From DATFVA01 sp963771705 (GTDB lineage Bacteria > Bacteroidota > Ignavibacteria > Ignavibacteriales > Ignavibacteriaceae), in NCBI GenBank assembly GCA_963771705.1, contig CAVYUP010000008.1, forward strand, positions 62,001 to 126,000: DNA of 64,000 nucleotides, read 5' to 3'. The notes beneath the pieces are model-generated. The model made no database searches and had not been told where the DNA came from. It was given only the letters and a program-made list of their open reading frames with translations. The position numbers and the translations under genes were made by a program. Positions 62,617 to 64,000 of the stretch are shown here, one piece after another. Each line of letters begins with the position of its first letter. Within the stretch, counting starts at the first letter, position 1.

Positions 62617-63117
62617 ATTATTTCAGCTACTGCATACATAGCGCTTGGATCTAACGTAGGGAACAGGGAGGAGAATCTCAGCAAAGCTGTGGATTTGCTG
62701 GAATCTGATTCGAGCTGTACTATTACCTCAAAATCTTCCATTTATGAAACTAAACCTTTCGGGAATACCAGTCAGGATAATTTCCTGAATGCCGTAATCG
62801 AAATAAAGACAGATTACTGGCTCAAAGAGCTATTCAGACTGCTTAAGCTGGCAGAAGAAAAGATGGGAAGAAAGAAGAGAGAGAAATGGGGCCCAAGGGA
62901 AATTGATCTGGATTTATTATTTTACAATAAAACAATTTATTCCGATTATGAACTGAGGATACCGCACGAAGGAATTATGAACAGAGATTTCGTTATTGTT
63001 CCTTTAGTTGAAATCGCTCCTGATTTCATCATCCCCGAAAAAGAGATAAAAGTATCGGAAATCGACATAGAAAAGATTGAAAAAAATATAATCGCAAAAA
63101 CTGATTTTAAATTATAA
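62617..63117 (+). CDS. folK: 2-amino-4-hydroxy-6-hydroxymethyldihydropteridine pyrophosphokinase, no ordinary start codon
   Basis: Transfers pyrophosphate to the pterin in folate synthesis. Motifs are complete: AYIALGSNVGNREENL, DNFLNAVIEIKTD, GRKKREKWGPREIDLDLLFYN and IPHEGIMNRDFVIVPLVEI. Because the essential N-terminus runs upstream of the first GTG (62689), and an in-frame stop lies at 62584-62586, the start must be between them, yet only ATA/ATT codons are available there. I place it at ATT 62617 (or 62620). The alternative is a -1 frameshift from folB giving a fused FolB-FolK; the frame is then continuous past the folB stop. One base overlaps the next gene (TAATG). Confidence 0.88.
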   Translation: MISATAYIALGSNVGNREENLSKAVDLLESDSSCTITSKSSIYETKPFGNTSQDNFLNAVIEIKTDYWLKELFRLLKLAEEKMGRKKREKWGPREIDLDLLFYNKTIYSDYELRIPHEGIMNRDFVIVPLVEIAPDFIIPEKEIKVSEIDIEKIEKNIIAKTDFKL

Positions 63118-63788
63118 TGGTAAAACAATTGATCGATAATCCTGATGTTAAATATATAGCCATTGAGGGTGTAATAGGGGCAGGCAAAACATCGCTTGCC
63201 AAGAAAATAAGTGAAAAGCTGGATGCAGAACTTATACTGGAGCAGTTCGAGGTAAACCCTTTCCTTGAAAGTTTTTACTCCGACCGTAAAAGATACGCTT
63301 TTCAGACGCAGATGTTTTTTTTAATAAACAGGTTTAAACAGCAGGAAGAGCTTAACCAGGAGAACCTTTTCACCGAGTTTATAGTGAGCGATTATGTGTT
63401 TGATAAAGACAGAATTTTTGCTTACTTGAACCTTAGCGGTGAGGAGTTGAAATTATACGAAAGCATTTTTCCGCTGCTCTCACGCAGTTTAAGAAAACCT
63501 GATCTTGTTGTTTTTCTTCAGTCGAGTGTAGACAGGCTTATGTTCAACATAAAAAAGAGAAGCAGGAAGATAGAAAGAAACCTGACAAGGAGTTATATTG
63601 AGGAACTGAGCGATGCATATACTCACTTTTTCTTCAGGTACTCAGACACCCCGCTTCTCATAGTAAACTCAACGGAAATTGATTTTGTAAATAACGACCA
63701 GGATTTCAGTGAATTATTTAAGCAGATATTCAGAAAAGACAGAGGCGTAAAGGAATACTTTAAGCCCGAATCGAAGAGGATAGAATGA
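63117..63788 (+). CDS. Deoxynucleoside kinase
   Basis: Deoxyadenosine/deoxyguanosine-kinase-like salvage enzyme. P loop IEGVIGAGKTSLAKKI (about residues 17-32), FQTQMFFLINRFKQQE in the substrate site, and the lid-region RSRKIERNLTRSYIEEL with the Arg cluster. Length 223 is normal. Start overlaps the folK stop by one base and its stop overlaps the next start by four (ATGA), so the three form one translational unit. Confidence 0.92.
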   Translation: MVKQLIDNPDVKYIAIEGVIGAGKTSLAKKISEKLDAELILEQFEVNPFLESFYSDRKRYAFQTQMFFLINRFKQQEELNQENLFTEFIVSDYVFDKDRIFAYLNLSGEELKLYESIFPLLSRSLRKPDLVVFLQSSVDRLMFNIKKRSRKIERNLTRSYIEELSDAYTHFFFRYSDTPLLIVNSTEIDFVNNDQDFSELFKQIFRKDRGVKEYFKPESKRIE

Positions 63789-63988
63789 GTCTCATAAGAT
63801 TAATTTTATTTTTTATACTATTTTATGTTATATATTACGTCCTGAAGCTGTTCATTGCCAACTTCAGGTTAGGATCAAAAAGCAAGCGTGACTTCCAGAG
63901 AGAAAAAAAGTCAGAGAGCAAATACGAGAATGTTGAAGAAGCCGAGTTTACCGAGATAAAAAAGAAGGATGAGAACGATAAAAAATAA
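63785..63988 (+). CDS. Small membrane protein (DUF4834-like)
   Basis: A 67-residue protein: an N-terminal membrane helix (LIRLILFFILFYVIYYVLKLFIA), then a strongly charged cytoplasmic tail (KSKRDFQREKKSESKYENVE, ending DENDKK). It resembles the short DUF4834-type membrane proteins of Bacteroidota. Overlaps the kinase gene by four bases. Its role is unknown. Confidence 0.75.
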   Translation: MSLIRLILFFILFYVIYYVLKLFIANFRLGSKSKRDFQREKKSESKYENVEEAEFTEIKKKDENDKK

Positions 63989-63992
63989 TTAA

Positions 63993-64000
63993 ATGGCAAA
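63993..64000 (+). CDS. Possible start of the next gene
   Basis: An ATG followed by GCAAA lies at the edge of the window, four bases after the preceding stop codon. Only two codons can be read, so nothing can be said of the product; a good ribosome site is not evident. Confidence 0.25.

Overview
The window looks like chromosome from a Gram-negative member of the Bacteroidota/Ignavibacteria side of the FCB group; I infer Ignavibacteriales. Reasons: a type IX secretion (T9SS) sorting domain with a QNYPNPFNP-type motif on a gingipain-like protease (11653-15675), many signal peptides ending in AQ/GQ/SQ, lipid A/core genes (1118-3465), a PepSY-like secreted protein, a regulator-propeller hybrid kinase, and very large multihaem cytochromes. 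Gene order is otherwise ordinary housekeeping, with no phage, transposase or CRISPR. TTG start codons are frequent, and two genes (radC, folK) seem to lack any ordinary start codon.

Layout. 1-3465: end of fructose-bisphosphatase, a small possibly frameshifted gene, then heptosyltransferase and Kdo transferase. 3493-7511: small soluble enzymes (DinB-like, isoaspartyl peptidase, Nudix, DUF2459, methyltransferase) and an orphan 125-residue gene with its own terminator. 7814-11389: one-protein hybrid two-component sensor. 11653-15675: T9SS-exported C25 protease. 15998-17555: YhcH-family protein and a CDF metal exporter. 17746-17854: an 11-bp tandem repeat. 18207-25500: OmpR/HK pair followed by TolC-adaptor-RND efflux genes, then a YncE-like propeller, a degenerate PAP2 protein and a PepSY-like protein. 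28190-29383: dapF and a small protein.

29513-39155 is the most striking part: a same-strand cluster encoding a haem-b-type membrane protein, a membrane-anchored TPR protein, an Fe-S/FAD pyridine-nucleotide oxidoreductase, a 20-CXXCH cytochrome, a 46-CXXCH cytochrome made of three-haem repeats, and an outer-membrane beta-barrel. Read together these form a plausible electron path from cytoplasmic NAD(P)H through the inner membrane and periplasm to the outer membrane or cell exterior, analogous to but differently built from known porin-cytochrome conduits.

39271-64000: PHP-domain protein, tRNA-Arg(CCG), efp-accB-accC-gcvH-guaA, TPR and LpoA-like envelope proteins, radC, a lipoprotein/LysM pair, phoH, divergent mazG and ridA, panD, LytR_C protein-rsfS-argS, a minus-strand surE-phzF-VWA-comF operon, and pgeF-folB-folK-deoxynucleoside kinase-small membrane protein at the right edge.

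All functional calls come from reading the translated sequence by eye; no database search was run.
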